A stretch of DNA of 64,000 nucleotides, taken from positions 22,939-86,938 of the forward strand of contig NZ_LMJJ01000041.1 in NCBI RefSeq assembly GCF_001429285.1. The letters run 5' to 3'. This stretch comes from Ensifer sp. Root278 (GTDB lineage: Bacteria; Pseudomonadota; Alphaproteobacteria; Rhizobiales; Rhizobiaceae). Shown here in pieces: positions 63,110-64,000 of the stretch. The translations under genes and the position numbers were made by a program. The notes beneath the pieces are model-generated. The model worked only from the letters and a program-made list of their open reading frames with translations, ran no database searches and was not told the DNA's origin. Each line of letters begins with the position of its first letter. The first letter of the stretch is position 1.

Positions 63110-64000
63110 ATGAAGACCATCAAGGGGCCAGGGCTCTTTCTTGCGCAATTTGCCGGCGATGCGGCACCGTTCAATTCCTGGGACGCGATCACCAAATGGG
63201 CGGCCGATTGCGGCTACAAAGGCGTGCAGGTCCCGAGCTGGGACGCGCGGCTGATCGATCTTCAGAAGGCAGCGACCTCGAAGACCTATTGCGACGAATT
63301 CGCCGGCACGGCCCGCGACAACGGTGTCGAGGTGACCGAGCTTTCGACCCATCTGCAGGGCCAGCTCGTCGCCGTGCACCCGGCCTATGACGAGGCCTTC
63401 GACGGCTTTGCCGCACCCGAGGTGCGCGGCAATGCGAAAGCGCGGCAGGCCTGGGCGGTGGAACAGGTGAAGCTGGCGCTGACCGCCTCGAAGAACCTCG
63501 GGCTGAATGCGATGGCGAGCTTTTCCGGTGCGCTCGCCTGGCCCTTCGTGTATCCTTGGCCGCAGCGCCCGGCCGGCCTCGTCGAAACCGCGTTTGACGA
63601 ACTGGCGAAGCGCTGGAAACCGATCCTCGACCATGCCGAGGAAAACGGCGTCGACATCTGCTATGAGATCCATCCGGGCGAGGACCTGCACGACGGCATC
63701 ACCTACGAGATGTTTCTGGAGCGCACCGGCAACCACGCCCGCGCCTGCATGCTCTATGACCCCTCGCACTATGTGCTGCAGTGCCTCGATTATCTCGACA
63801 ACATCGACATCTACAAGGACCGCATCCGGATGTTCCACGTCAAGGATGCGGAGTTCAATCCGACCGGACGCCAGGGCGTCTATGGCGGCTATCAGGGCTG
63901 GGTCAACCGGGCCGGACGGTTCCGCTCGCTCGGCGACGGCCAGGTGGATTTCGGCGCGGTGTTTTCCAGGATGGCGGCCAATGATTTCTCCGGCTGGGCG
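63110..64000 (+). CDS. Sugar phosphate isomerase/epimerase-family protein (partial)
   Basis: The reading frame from 63110 stays open to the window end (297 codons, no stop), so the gene is cut by the window edge. It encodes a xylose-isomerase-like TIM barrel: WAADCGYKGVQVPSWD at the start, metal Glu in ICYEIHPGED and His/Asp in YDPSHYVLQ and MFHVKDAEF. GGGAGG precedes the ATG. Such proteins often accompany Gfo/Idh-type oxidoreductases in inositol or sugar degradation; the partner would lie to the right. Confidence 0.85.
   Translation, partial: MKTIKGPGLFLAQFAGDAAPFNSWDAITKWAADCGYKGVQVPSWDARLIDLQKAATSKTYCDEFAGTARDNGVEVTELSTHLQGQLVAVHPAYDEAFDGFAAPEVRGNAKARQAWAVEQVKLALTASKNLGLNAMASFSGALAWPFVYPWPQRPAGLVETAFDELAKRWKPILDHAEENGVDICYEIHPGEDLHDGITYEMFLERTGNHARACMLYDPSHYVLQCLDYLDNIDIYKDRIRMFHVKDAEFNPTGRQGVYGGYQGWVNRAGRFRSLGDGQVDFGAVFSRMAANDFSGWA

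Overview
The window is about 62-65% GC, densely coded, and reads as a chromosomal segment of a Rhizobiaceae bacterium, most likely Sinorhizobium/Ensifer. The reasons are the aerobic cob gene set, a fused PhaAB antiporter subunit, RIME-type palindromic repeats, tyrosine, branched-chain and xylose catabolic clusters of rhizobial type, and many four-base stop/start overlaps. The assignment rests on recognising protein families and gene order from memory; no database search was possible.

Layout. 1-5,719: a five-gene polysaccharide operon (UDP-xylose synthase, UDP-xylose/UDP-glucose 4-epimerase, membrane GT2 synthase, secreted DUF995 protein, secreted GH26-like glycanase). It resembles the c-di-GMP-controlled arabinose-containing polysaccharide (APS) locus of S. 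meliloti. 5,861-12,210: homogentisate pathway (hpd, Lrp-type and MarR-type regulators, hmgA, an MBL-fold hydrolase, fumarylacetoacetase, maleylacetoacetate isomerase). 12,405-13,289: purU. 13,399-19,560: branched-chain 2-oxoacid dehydrogenase (bkdA1-bkdA2-bkdB-lpd) with a thiolase. 19,561-19,979: gene-free, with RIME-like palindromes and a rod-shaped structured-RNA candidate. 19,980-24,623: FAD oxidoreductase, one-domain ModE, modABC. 24,849-32,892: ung and cobalamin genes cobF, G, H, I, J, K, L, M. 32,950-38,947: Pha/Mrp cation/proton antiporter. 39,277-41,946: CHASE-PAS-GGDEF-EAL protein. 42,052-44,961: DUF3008 protein, ATP-dependent DNA ligase and ligase-associated exonuclease. 45,044-46,918: nucleoside hydrolase and an unknown membrane-anchored protein. 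47,015-49,979: lysS and gltX. 50,239-53,939: ArsR, VOC, TerC, AraC and TetR proteins. 54,097-56,950: EmrAB-type efflux pump. 57,117-58,232: Tat-exported phosphoesterase. 58,397-64,000: xylose cluster (LacI regulator, xylB, SnoaL-like protein, xylA) and a truncated sugar isomerase gene.

How parts work together. The first two genes can make UDP-xylose and UDP-arabinose for the synthase, and the secreted hydrolase probably trims or releases the chain. The tyrosine and bkd clusters feed fumarate, acetoacetate and acyl-CoA into central metabolism. ModABC supplies molybdate and probably answers to the ModE encoded convergently beside it. The cob block covers most of the corrin-ring methylation steps.

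Besides the known pathways, the most interesting signals are non-coding: the structured element at 19,738-19,872, orphan terminator-like hairpins at 39,226-39,256 and 46,176-46,223, and several clean operators (mod, emr, xyl, hmg). I saw no CRISPR array, insertion sequence, rRNA or tRNA, though tRNAs were not searched exhaustively.
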